Shown: positions 1 to 11,624 of the stretch, piece after piece
Layout: each line of letters starts with the position of its first letter
Numbering within the stretch: the first letter of the stretch is position 1
From: Chamaelirium japonicum
Lineage: Eukaryota; Streptophyta; Magnoliopsida; Liliales; Melanthiaceae
NCBI GenBank assembly: GCA_947650365.1
Contig: CANTAL010000137.1
Span: 372,001 to 436,000 of the forward strand
Length of the DNA: 64,000 bases
Reading direction: 5' to 3'
The notes under the pieces: generated by a model
Told to the model about the DNA's origin: nothing
The model's database searches: none
The model's input: only the letters and a program-made list of their open reading frames with translations
Position numbers and translations under genes: made by a program

Positions 1-537
1 AATGGATCGTATGAATGAATTAGAATGGATCGTATGAGTGAATTAGAACGGATAGTACGAATGAAGTAGAATGGATCGTATGAATGAATTAGAATGGATA
101 CATTCGTGCGAATGAATTAGAATGGATCGTATGAATGAATTAGAATAGATTGTGCGAATGAATTAGAATGGATCGTACGAATGAATTAGAATGGATACAT
201 TCGTGCGAATAAATTAGAATGGATCGGACGAATGAATAAGAATGGATCATACGAATGAATTAGAATAGATCGTACGAATGAATTAGAATGGATCGTACGA
301 ATAAATTAGAATGGATACATTCGTCCGAATGAATTAGAATGGATCATACGAATGAGTAAGAATGGATCGTACAAATGAAATAGAATAGATTATACGAATG
401 AATTAGAATGGATCCTACGAATGAATTAGAATGGATCGTGTGAAAGAATTAGAATGGATTGTATGAATGAATTAGAATGGATCGTATGAATTAATTAGAA
501 TGGATCGTGTGAATGAATTCGAATGGATCGTACGAAT
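1..537 (-). repeat. 23-bp satellite, minus-oriented block
   Basis: Direct array of the 23-bp unit reading GAATTAGAATGGATC on the given strand, with several 28-bp units (extra ACATT, as in GGATACATTCG). The array enters from outside the window. It ends at a strand switch near 521-545 (GAATTCGAATGG then TTCATTCTAATTC). The same junction type recurs near 6870, 9340 and 55000. This block matches 54473-55009 at a constant offset of 54472. Confidence 0.95.
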
Positions 538-2802
538 TCATTCTAATTCATTCATACAATCCATTCTAATTCTTTCACACGATCTATTCTAATTCATTCG
601 TAGGATCCATTCTAATTCATTCGTACAATCTATTCTATTTCATTCGTACGATCCATTCTTACTCATTCCTATGATCCATTCTAATTCATTCGGACGAATG
701 TATCCATTCTAATTTATTCGTACGATCCATTCTAATTCATTCGTACGATCCATTCTAATTCATTCGTACGATCCATTCTAATTCATTCGTTCGATCCATC
801 CTAATTCATTCGCACGAATGTATCCATTCTAATTCATTCGTAAGGTCCATTCTAATTCATTCGCACAATCCATTCTAATTCTTTCACACGATCCATTCTA
901 ATTCATTCGCACGAATGTATCCATTCTAGTTCATTCGTACGATCCATTCTAATTCATTCGTACGATCCATTCTAATCCATTCGTACGATCCATTCTAATT
1001 CATTCATAAGATCCATTCTAATTCATTCATACAATCCATTCTAATTCTTTCACACGATCCATTCTAATTCATTCGTAGGATCCATTCTAATTCATTCGTA
1101 CAATCTATTCTATTTCATTCGTACGATCCATTCTTACTCATTCGTATGATCCATTCTAATTCATTCGGACGAATGTATCCATTCTAATTTATTCGTACGA
1201 TCCATTCTAATTGATTCGTACGATCCATTCTAATTCATTCGTACGATCCATTCTTACTCATTCGTATGATCCATTCTAATTAATTCGTACGATCCATTCT
1301 AATTCATTCGTACGATCGATTCTAATTCATTCGCACTATCCATTCTAATTCATTCGTATGATCCATTCTAATTGATTCGTATGATCCATTCTAATTTATT
1401 CGTTCAAATATATCCATTCTAATTCATTCTGTACGATCCATTCTAATTCATTCGTACGATCCATTCTAATTCATTCGTACGAATGTATCCATTCTAATTC
1501 ATTCGTACGATCCATTCTAATTCATTCGTAAGATCCATTCTAATTCATTCGTACGATCCATTCTAATTCATTCGTACGAGCCATTCTAATTCATTCGCAC
1601 GAATGTATCCATTCTAGTTCATTCGTATGATCCATTCTAATTCATTCGTACGATCTATTCTAATTCATTCGCACGATCCATTGTAATTCATTCGTATGAT
1701 CAATTCTAATTCATTCGCACGAATGTATCCATTCTAATTCATTCGCACGATCCATTCTAATTCATTCATACGATCCATTCTAATTCATTCATACAATCCA
1801 TTCTAATTCTTTCACATGATCCATTCTAATTCATTCGTAGGATCCATTCTAATTCATTCGTACAATCTATTCTATTTCATTCGTACGATCCATTCTTACT
1901 CATTCGTATGATCCATTCTAATTCATTCGGACGAATGTATCTATTCTAATTCATTCGTACGATCCATTCTAATTCATTCGTACGATCCATTCTTATTCAT
2001 TCAGACGATCTATTCTAATTCATTCATACAATCCATTCTAATTCTTTCACACGATCCTTTCTAATTCATTCGTACGATCCATTCTAATTCATTCGCACAA
2101 TCAATTCTATTTCATTCGTACGATCCATTCTTACTCATTGGTACGATCCATTCTAATACATTCGCATGAATGTATCCATTCTAATTCATTCGTACGAATC
2201 CATTCTAATTCATTCGTATAATCCATTCTATTTCATTCGTACGATCCATTCTTAGTCATTCGTATGATCCATTCTAATTCATTCGCACGCATTTATCCAT
2301 TCTAAATCATTCGTACGATCCATTCTAATTAATTCGTACGATCCATTCTAAATCATTCGTACAATCCATTCTTTTTCATTCGTACGATCAATTCTAATTC
2401 ATTCGTACGATCCATTCTAAATCATTCGTACAATCCATTCTATTTCATTCGTACGATCCATTCTAATTCATTCGTAAGATCCATTCTAATTTATTCGTAC
2501 GATCCATTCTAATTCATTCGTACGATCCATTCGTCCGATCCATTCTAATTCATTCGCACGATCTATTCTAATTCATTCACTCATTTGATCCACTCTAATT
2601 CATTCGTATGATCCATTCGTCCTATCCACTCTAATTCATTCGCACGATCCATTCGTATGATCCATTCTAATTTATTCGCACGAATGTATCCATTCTAATT
2701 CATTCGTACGTCTAATTCATTCGTACGGTCCATTCTAATTCATTCGCACAATCCATTCTATTTCATGCGTACGATCCATTCTTACTCATTCGTATGATCC
2801 AT
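538..2802 (+). repeat. 23-bp satellite, plus-oriented block
   Basis: Array of ATTCTAATTC / ATTCGTACGATCC units with 28-bp variants, and variants such as TTCTTTCACAC and TATTTCATTCG. Most of it (to about 2650) is the counterpart of 55010-57060. It ends in the left arm of the inverted repeat at 2711-2923. There is no reading frame of any length. Confidence 0.95.
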
Positions 2803-2923
2803 TATGGATACATTCGTGCGAATGAATTAGAATGGATCATACGAATGAGTAAGAATGGATTGTACGAATGAAACAGAATGGATTGTGCGAATGAATTAGA
2901 AAGGATCGTACGAATGAATTAGA
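2711..2923 (-). repeat. Long inverted repeat (dyad), reverse orientation copy
   Basis: Two arms of about 92 nt (2711-2802 and 2832-2923) are near-perfect reverse complements around a 29-nt spacer (2803-2831). The inner junction reads ATCCATTATGGAT, the reverse complement of the junction in the 3.5 kb units. This is the same hairpin locus as in the HOR, in the opposite orientation. The right arm has a few changes here (for example AAACAGAATGG). Confidence 0.85.
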
Positions 2924-3328
2924 ATGGATCGTGTGAAAGAATTAGAATGGATTGTATGAATGAATTAGAATAGATCGTTTGAATGAATTAGAATGGATCG
3001 TACGAATGAATTAGAATGGATCGTACGAATGAATTAGAATGGATACATTCGTGCGAATGAATTAGAATGGATACATTCGTGCGAAAGAATAGAATAGATC
3101 GTATGAATGAATTAGAATGGATCCTATGAATGAATTAGAATGGATCGTGCGAATGAATTAGAATGGATCGTACGATTGAATTAGAATGGATCGTGCTAAT
3201 GAATTAGAATTGATCGAACGAATGAATTAGCATGGATCGTGCTAATGAATTAGAATGGAACGTATGAATGAATTAGAATGGATCGTGTGAAAGAATTAGA
3301 ATGGATTGTATGAATGAATTAGAATGAA
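2803..3328 (-). repeat. 23-bp satellite, minus-oriented block
   Basis: GAATTAGAATGG-oriented units, with variants that carry GTGCTAATG and TTAGCATGG. It ends at a switch of the form GAATGAATTCGTACG near 3322-3332. The same switch type is at about 37410-37422 and, altered, near 52470. Confidence 0.93.
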
Positions 3329-3974
3329 TTCGTACGATCCATTCGAATTCATTCGCACGATCCATTCTAATTCATTCATACGATCCATTCTAATTCATTC
3401 ATACAATCCATTCTAATTCTTTCACACGATCCATTCTAATTCATTCGTAGGATCCATTCTAATTCATTCGTACAATCTATTCTATTTCATTCGTACGATC
3501 CATTCTTACTCATTCGTATGATCCATTCTAATTCATTCGGACGAATGTATCCATTCTAATTTATTCGTACGATCCATTCTAATTCATTCGTACGATCCAT
3601 TCTTACTCATTCGTATGATCCATTCTAATTCATTCGTACGATCCATTCTAATTCATTCGTACGATCGATTCTAATTCATTCGCACTATCCATTCTAATTC
3701 ATTCGTACGATCCATTCTAATTCATTCGTATGATCCATTCTAATTTATTCGTTCAAATATATCCATTCTAATTCATTCGTACAATCCATTCTAATTCATT
3801 CGCACGATCCATTCTAATTCATTCGCGCGAATGTATCCATTCTAATTCATTTGCACGATCCATTCTAATTCATTCCTATGATCTATTCTAATTCATTCGT
3901 ACGATCCATTCTAATTCATTCTAATTCATTCGTACGATCCATTCTAATTCATTCGTATATTCCATTCTAATTCA
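3329..3974 (+). repeat. 23-bp satellite, plus-oriented block ending at the gene fragment
   Basis: ATTCTAATTC-oriented units. The last satellite bases before the gene fragment are ATTCTAATTCA (to 3974). The stretch ATTCGTATATTCC at 3951 is also found at 38051, where satellite continues without the gene fragment. That makes 38051-38075 a paralogous comparison point for the left junction. Confidence 0.93.
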
Positions 3975-4644
3975 ACAGGTCCTCTAGCTTCGTGGACATT
4001 GGCTCCGACTCTAAGTCCTTCAGCTCGGAGTCGGAGGCCAAAGGGGCTAGGGCGGACCCTCCGAGCCCGCCAGCAGCCGGAGCTCTCCCGGGAGAGGCGC
4101 CAGCCCCCACTCCTTCTCCCGACGTGCCGCCTCCTACCGACGCTCCGGGGGGTCCCAGCGCGGGCTCCTCTGCGGAGGAGGGGAGGGCGCCCTACTACGT
4201 GCGGCAGCTGCTGGACCGCAACGTCTTCGCCCGAGCCCCCTTCGCTTCCATAAGCGAACGCTGGCCGAGGTACCTCTTGCCCTCTCTGCCCTTATGCCAA
4301 AAATGTTAATTCTCGCTAACTTTTTCATCTTCCTTATGCAGGCAGAGAAACAGAGCCAGGCGCTGGCCGCGGAGGTCGCTGGGGCCGGGAAGGCGCTGAC
4401 CGCCTTGTTCGATCCCCTTCGGGGGTCTGAGCGCAAGGTGGACGAGCACATCCACGAGCTCCAGTGGGCTTCACACGCCGTGGCTCTGAAAGAGGCAGAG
4501 GTGCTTCGGCAGAGGGTCGCGACCCTGGTGTCGGGCATGGCCGAGCTGGAGGCGTCCCAGCTCAAGTCCTCCGACGACCTCAAAAAGGCCGTGGCGGAGC
4601 GGGACGAGGCCGTCACTGCCAGAGAGGCCGCTAGGAAGGAGTTA
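3975..4644 (+). pseudogene. Captured fragment of a spliced GC-rich gene (Pro/Ser-rich region plus coiled coil)
   Basis: This unique GC-rich stretch between satellite blocks reads as two exon pieces split by a 72-bp intron. Exon piece 1 (open from 3971 and still coding-like to 4269) encodes an acidic Ser/Glu start, a Pro/Ala-rich linker (about residues 20-65) and a basic/hydrophobic segment with YYVRQLLDRNVF. Exon piece 2 (4342-4644) encodes about 100 residues rich in Ala, Glu, Leu and Lys, with heptad-like spacing typical of a coiled coil. It runs into satellite, which supplies the stop at 4651-4653. Joining GT at 4270 to AG at 4341 leaves the frames one base out of step. The last bases of exon 1 read in another frame continue smoothly into the coiled coil, which suggests a single-base indel near 4250. 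Both ends are cut: no start codon and no natural stop. I do not recognise the parent gene. Plant transposon-associated proteins often have this composition, but that is only a resemblance. Confidence 0.75.
4270..4341 (+). other. Intron with GT...AG borders
   Basis: The 72-bp segment starts GTACCT and ends with a T-rich tract and TTATGCAG. It is much richer in T than the flanking exons. The length is close to the usual plant minimum. The exon 1 frame meets a stop inside it (4307-4309) if it is not removed. An intron means the fragment came from genomic DNA, not from a reverse-transcribed spliced mRNA. Confidence 0.75.
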
Positions 4645-5112
4645 TACGAATGAATTAGAATGGATCGTACGAATGAATTAGAATGGATCGTGTGAAAGAA
4701 TTAGAATGCATTGTATGAATGAATTAGAATGGATCGTATGAATGAATTAGAATGGATCGTGCGAATGAATTAGAATGGATCGCATGATCCATTCGAATAG
4801 AATGGATCGTATGAATGAATTAGAATGGATCGGGCGAATGAATTAGAATGGATTGTAGGAATGAATTAGAATGGATCGTATGAATGAATTAGAATGGATT
4901 GTATGAATGAATTAGAATGGATCGTGCGAATGAATTAGAATGGATCGTACGAATGAATTAGAATGGATCATACGAATGAATTAGAATGGATCATACGAAT
5001 GAGTAAGAATGGATCGTACGAATGAAATAGAATAGATTGTACGAATAAATTAGAATGGATACATTCATGCGAATGAATTAGAATGGATCGGACGATTGAA
5101 TTAGAATGGATC
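4645..5112 (-). repeat. 23-bp satellite, minus-oriented block
   Basis: Minus-oriented units resume directly after the gene fragment, so the satellite orientation differs on its two sides. A micro-inversion at about 4779-4811 (GCATGATCCATTCGAATAG) is the reverse complement of a motif at about 51163-51196 and 62573-62608. The neighbouring units match too (unit with ATGCATTC, unit with CGGGCGAATG), so this is an inverted copy of those segments. Confidence 0.92.
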
Positions 5113-5793
5113 GTACGATTCATTCTAATTCATTCGTACGATCCATTCTAATACATTCGTACGATTCATGCTAATTCATTCGCACGATCCATTCTAATTC
5201 ATTCGTATGATCCATTCTTATTCATTCATACGATCCATTCTAATTCATTCGCACAATCCATTCTAATTCATTCGTACAATCCATTCTAATTCATTCGTAT
5301 GATCCATTCTAACTCATTCGGTGGATCCATTCTAATTCATTCGTACGATCCATTCTAATTCATTCCCACGATCCATTCTAATTTATTCGTACGATCCATT
5401 CTAATGCATTCGTACGATCTATTCTTATTCATTCGCACGAATGTAACCATTCTAATTCATTCATACGATTCATTCTAATTCATTCGTATGAGCTATTCTA
5501 ATTCATTCGTACGATCCATTCTAATTCATTCGTACGATCCATTGTAATTCATTCATACAATCCATTTAGATTCATTCGCACAAATGTATCCATTCAAATT
5601 CATTCGTACGATCCATTCTAATTCCTTCGTACGATCCATTCTAATTCATTCGTACGATCTATTCTAATTCATTCGTACGATCCATTCCAATTCATTTGTA
5701 CGATCCATTCTAATTCCCTCGTATGATCCATTCTAATTCATTCGTACGATCCATTCTAATTCATTCGTACAATCTATTCTAATTCATTCGTAC
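5113..5793 (+). repeat. 23-bp satellite, plus-oriented block
   Basis: Plus-oriented units. The stretch 5105-5590 parallels 44230-44691. It includes CCATTTAGATTCATTCGC near 5562 followed by an uninterrupted GTATCCATTCAAATTC, which is an empty version of the retrotransposon insertion site. It is also the start of copy 1 of the 2.4-2.5 kb tandem duplication. Confidence 0.93.
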
Positions 5794-6879
5794 GAATGGA
5801 TACATTCGTGTGAATGAATTAGAATGGATCGTACGAATGAGTAAGAATGGATCGCACGAATGAAATAGAATGGATTGCACGAATGAATTAGAATGGATCA
5901 TACGAATGAATTAGAATGGAACGTGTGAAAGAATTAGAATGGATTGTATGAATGAATTAGAATGGATCGTACGAATGAATTAGAATGGATCGTACGAAGG
6001 AATTAGAATGGATCGTACGAATGAATTAGAATGGATCGTACGAATGAATTAGAATAGATCGTACGAATGAATTAGAATGGATCGTACGAATGAATTAGAA
6101 TGGATATATTCGTGCAAATGAATTAGAATGGATCGTATGAATGTATTAGAATGGATCGTATGAGTGAATTAGAATGGATCGTACGAATGAATTAGAATGG
6201 ATAGTATGAATGAATTAGAATGGATACATTCGTGTGAATGAATTAGAATGGATCGTATGAATGAATTAGAATAGATTTTGTGAATGAATTAGAACTGATC
6301 GTACGAATGAATTAGAATGGATACATTCGTGCGAATGAATTAGAATGGATTGTATGAATGAATTAGAATGGATCATACGAATGAACTAGAATAGATACAT
6401 TCGTGCGAATGAATTAGAATGGATCGTACGAATGAATTAGAATGGATCGTACGAATGAATTAGAATGGATCTTACGAATGAATTAGAATGGATCGTACGA
6501 ATGAATTAGAATGGATCGTACAAATGAATTAGAATGGATACATTCATGCGAATGAATTAGAATGGATCGGACGAATGAATTAGAATGGATCATACGAATG
6601 AATTAGAATGGATCATACGAATGAATTAGAACGGATCATACGAATAAATTAGAATGGATACATTCGTCCGAATGAATTAGAATGGATCATACGAATGAGT
6701 AAGAATGGATCGTACGAATGAAATAGAATAGATTGTACGAATGAATTAGAATGGATCCTATGAATGAATTAGAATAGATCGTGTGAAAGAATTAGAATGG
6801 ATTGTATGAATGAATTAGAATGGATCGTATGAATGAATTAGAATGGATCGTGCGAATGAATTCGAATGGATCGTACGAA
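5794..6879 (-). repeat. 23-bp satellite, minus-oriented block (copy 1)
   Basis: GAATTAGAATGG-oriented array with 28-bp units. It begins at the ATTCGTACGAATGG switch (5791) and ends at the TTCGAATGG...TTCATTC switch near 6870. Its counterpart is 8241-9346. Confidence 0.93.
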
Positions 6880-8240
6880 TTCATTCTAATTCATTTATAC
6901 AATCCATTCTAATTCTTTCACACGATCCATTCTAATTCATTCGTACGTTCCATTCTAATTCATTAGCACGATCCATGCTAATTCATTCGTTCGATCAATT
7001 CTAATTCATTAGCACGATCCATTCTAATTCATTCGTACGATCCATTCTAATTCATTCGCACGATCCATTCTAATTCATTCATAGAATCCATTCTAATTCA
7101 TTCATACAATCTATTCTAATTCATTCGCACGAATGTATCCATTCTAATTCATTCGTACGATCAGTTCTAATTCATTCACAAAATCTATTCTAATTTATTC
7201 ATACGATCCATTCTAATTAATTCACACGAATGTATCCATTCTAATTCATTCATACGATCCATTCTAATTCATTCGTACGATCCATTCTAATTCACTCATA
7301 CGATCCATTCTAATACATTCATATAATCCATTCTAATTCATTTGCACGAATATATCCATTCTAATTCATTCGTACGTTCCACTCTAATTCCTTCGTACGA
7401 TCCTTTCTAATTCATTCGTACGATCTATTCTATTTCATTCGTACGATCCATTCTTACTCATTCGTACGATCCATTCTAATTCATTCGTCCGATCCATTCT
7501 AATTCATTCGCACGAATGTATCCATTCTAATTCATTCGTTCGATCAATTTTAATTCATTAGCACGATCCATTCTAATTCATTCGTACAATCCATTCTAAT
7601 TCATTCACATGATCCATTCTAATTCATTCATAGGATCCATTCTAATTCATTCATACGATCTTTCGCACGAATGTATCCATTCTAATTCATTCGCACGAAT
7701 GTATCCATTCTAATTCATTCGTACGATCCATTCTAATTCATTCGTATGATCCATTCTAATTCATTCGTACGATCCATTCTAATTCATTCCCACGATCCAT
7801 TCTAATTTATTCGTACGATCCATTCTAATTCATTCGTACGATCTATTCTAATTCATTCGCACGAATGTAACCATTCTAATTCATTCATACGATTCATTCT
7901 AATTCATTCGTATGAGCTATTCTAATTCATTCGTATGATCCATTCTAATTCATTCGTACGATCCATTGTAATTCATTCATACAATCCATTTAGATTCATT
8001 CGCACAAATGTATCCATTCAAATTCATTCGTACGATCCAGTCTAATTCATTCATACGATCCATTCTAATTCCTTCGTACGATCCATTCTAATTCATTCGT
8101 ACGATCTATTCTAATTTATTCGTACGATCCATTCTAATTCATTTGTACGATCCATTCTAATTCCCTCGTACGATCCATTCTAATTCATTCGTACGATCCA
8201 TTCTAATTCATTCGTACAATCTATTCTAATTCATTCGTAC
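6880..8240 (+). repeat. 23-bp satellite, plus-oriented block
   Basis: ATTCTAATTC-oriented array. A short internal deletion leaves GATCTTTCGCACG near 7660. At about 7980-8050 it holds another empty version of the retrotransposon site (CACAAATGTATCCATTCAA), followed by CCAGTCTAATTC as in the right flank of the element. Confidence 0.93.
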
Positions 8241-9346
8241 GAATGGATACATTCGTGTGAATGAATTAGAATGGATCGTACGAATGAGTAAGAATGGATC
8301 GTACGAATGAAATAGAATGGATTGCACGAATGAATTAGAATGGATCATACGAATGAATTAGAATGGAACGTGTGAAAGAATTAGAATGGATTGTATGAAT
8401 GAATTAGAATGGATCGTATGAATGAATTAGAATGGATCGTACGAAGGAATTAGAATGGATCGTACGAATGAATTAGAATGGATCGTACGAATGAATTAGA
8501 ATAGATCGTACGAATGAATTAGAATGGATCGTACGAATGAATTAGAATGGATCGTACGAATGAATTAGAATGGATATATTCGTGCAAATGAATTAGAATG
8601 GATCGTATGAATGTATTAGAATGGATCGTATGAGTGAATTAGAATGGATCGTACGAATGAATTAGAATGGATAGTATGAATGAATTAGAATGGATACATT
8701 CGTGTGAATGAATTAGAATGGATCGTATGAATGAATTAGAATAGATTTTGTGAATGAATTAGAACTGATCGTACGAATGAATTAGAATGGATACATTCGT
8801 GCGAATGAATTAGAATGGATTGTATGAATGAATTAGAATGGATCATACGAATGAACTAGAATAGATACATTCGTGCGAATGAATTAGAATGGATCGTACG
8901 AATGAATTAGAATGGATCGTACGAATGAATTAGAATGGATCTTACGAATGAATTAGAATGGATCGTACGAATGAATTAGAATGGATCGTACAAATGAATT
9001 AGAATGGATACATTCATGCGAATGAATTAGAATGGATCGGATGAATGAATTAGAATGGATCGTACGAATAAATTAGAATGGATCATACGAATGAATTAGA
9101 ATGGATCATACGAATAAATTAGAATGGATACATTCGTCCGAATGAATTAGAATGGATCATACGAATGAGTAAGAATGGATCGTACCAATGAAATAGAATA
9201 GATTGTACGAATAAATTAGAATGGATCCTACGAATGAATTAGAATAGATCATGTGAAAGAATTAGAATGGATTGTATGAATGAATTAGAATGGATCGTAT
9301 GAATGAATTAGAATGGATCGTACGAATGAATTCGAATGGACCGTAC
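8241..9346 (-). repeat. 23-bp satellite, minus-oriented block (copy 2)
   Basis: Second copy of the 5794-6879 block, with scattered base changes and about one extra 23-bp unit in part of it. Confidence 0.93.
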
Positions 9347-11530
9347 TAATTCATTCTAATTCATTCATACAATCCATTCTAATTCTTTCACACGATCCAT
9401 TCTAATTCATTCATACGTTCCATTCTAATTCATTAGCACGATCCATGCAAATTCATTCGTTCGATCAATTCTAATTCATTAGCACGATCCATTCTAATTC
9501 ATTCGTACGATCCATTCTAATTCATTCGCACGATCCATTCTAATTCATTCATAGAATCCATTCTAATTCATTCATACAATCTATTCTAATTCATTCGCAC
9601 GAATGTATCCATTCTAATTCATTCGTACGATCAGTTCTAATTCATTCACAAAATCTATTCTAATTCATTCATACGATCCATTCTAATTAATTCGCACGAA
9701 TGTATCCATTCTAATTCATTCATACGATCCATTCTAATTCATTCGTACGATCCATTCTAATTCACTCATACGATCCATTCTAATACATTCATATGATCCA
9801 TTCTAATTCATTTGCACGAATATATCCATTCTAATTCATTCGTACGTTCCACTCTAATTCCTTCGTACAATCCATTCTAATTCATTCGTACGATCTATTC
9901 TATTTCATTCGTACGATCCATTCTTACTCATTCGTACGATCCATTCTAATTCATTCGTCCGATCCATTCTAATTCATTCGCACGAATGTATCCATTCTAA
10001 TTCATTCGTTCGATCAATTTTAATTCATTAGCACGATCCATTCTAATTCATTCGTACGATCCATTCTAATTCATTCACACGATCCATTCTAATTCATTCA
10101 TAGGATCTATTGTAATTCATTCGCACGAATGTATCCATTCTAATTCATTCGTACGATCCATTCTAATTCATTCATATGATCCATTCTAATTCATTCGTAC
10201 GATCCATTCTAATTCATTCATACGATCTATTCTAATTCATTCATACAATCCATTCTAATTCTTTCACACGATCCATTCTAATTCATTCGTTCGATCAATT
10301 CTAATTCATTAGCACGATCCATTCTAATTCATTCGTACGATCCATTCTAATTCATTCGTACGATTCAATTCTAATTCATTCGTACGATCCATTCTAATTC
10401 ATTCGTATGATCCATTCTAATTAATTCGTATGATCCATTCTAATTCATTCGTATGATCCATTCTAATTCATTCATACAATCCATTCTAATTCATTCGCAC
10501 GATCCATTCTAATTCACTCATACGATCCATTCTAATACATTCATACAATCCATTCTAATTCATTTGCACGAATATATCCATTCTAATTCATTCGTACGAT
10601 CCATTCTAATTCCTTCGTACGATCCATTCTAATTCATTCGTACGATCCATTCTGATTCATTAATACGATCCATTCTAATTCATTCGTATGATCCATTCTA
10701 ATTCATTCGCACAAATGTATCCATTCTAATTCATTCGTACGATCCATTCTAATTCATTCGTACGATCCATTCTAATTCATTCGTAAGATCCATTCTAATT
10801 CATTCGTACGATCCATTCTAATTCATTCGTACGATCCATTCTAATTCATTCGCACGAATGTATCCATTCTAGTTCATTCGTACGATCCATTCTAATTCAT
10901 TAGTACGATCCATTCTAATTTATTCGCACGATCCATTCAAATTCATTCGTACGATCCATTCTAATTCATTCATACGATCCATTCTAATTCATTCGTACGA
11001 TCCATTCTAATTCATTCGCACAAATGTATCCATTCTAATTCATTCGTACGATCCATTCTAATTCATTCGCACGATCCATTCTAATTCATTCGTACGATCC
11101 ATTCTAATTCATTCGCACGGTCTGTTCTTATTCATTCGCACAATCCATTCTAATTCATTCGCACGAATGTATCCATTCTAATTCATTCGTACGATCCATT
11201 CTTTTTCATTCGTACGATCCATTCTAATTCATTCGTATGATCCATTCTAATTAATTCGTCTGATCCATTCTAATTCACTCGTACGATCCATTCTAATACA
11301 TTCATACGATCCATTCTAATTCATTTGCACGAATATATCCATTCTAATTCATTCATACGATCCATTCTAATTCATTCATACGATCCATTCTAATTCTTTC
11401 ACACGATCCATTCTAATTCATTCGTAAGATCCATTCTAATTCATTCGCACAATCCATTCTATTTCATTCGTACGATCCATTCTTACTCATTCGTATGATC
11501 CATTCTAATTCATTCGCACGAATGTATCCA
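9347..11530 (+). repeat. 23-bp satellite, plus-oriented block
   Basis: Plus-oriented array. Its first about 800 bp belong to copy 2 of the tandem duplication. The rest leads into the first HOR inverted repeat at 11412-11624. Confidence 0.93.
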
Positions 11531-11624
11531 TAATGGATCATACGAATGAGTAAGAATGGATCGTACGAATGAAATAGAATGGATTGTGCGAATGAATTAG
11601 AATGGACCGTACAAATGAATTAGA
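11412..11624 (+). repeat. Long inverted repeat (dyad), HOR copy 1
   Basis: Left arm 11412-11503, spacer 11504-11532, right arm 11533-11624. The arms are reverse complements with a few mismatches (GTAAGATCC in the left arm, TACAAATG in the right). The inner junction ATCCATAATGGAT is at 11526. Confidence 0.85.

Larger units (their letters stand above)
5300..10150. repeat. Tandem duplication of a 2.4-2.5 kb satellite segment containing two strand switches
   Basis: Landmarks recur at 2424-2470 bp: CATTCCCACG 5361/7785, TACGAATGGATACATTCGTG 5791/8238, TTCGAATGGA 6861/9331, TCAGTTCTAA 7161/9631, CGATCAATTT 7551/10011. The offsets differ by about one or two 23-bp units, so single units were gained or lost after the duplication. 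Each copy holds a plus block, a minus block and part of a second plus block. Edges are approximate. Confidence 0.85.

Noticed and set aside
1..540. Telomeric repeat
   Set aside because: No TTTAGGG, TTAGGG or related run; period is 23 bp.
1..3974. Human-type satellite II/III because of frequent CATTC/GAATG
   Set aside because: The unit is a fixed 23-bp composite with GATCGTAC and TAATTC, not a GGAAT pentamer array; the neighbouring element is plant-like.
3999..4253. 84-residue plus-strand frame overlapping exon piece 1
   Set aside because: Arg/Pro-rich shadow of the better frame, which contains a protein-like segment.
4134..4616. 160-residue minus-strand frame over the gene fragment
   Set aside because: It runs antisense across the intron and both exon pieces with a low-complexity Ser/Ala/Arg composition; a by-product of high GC.
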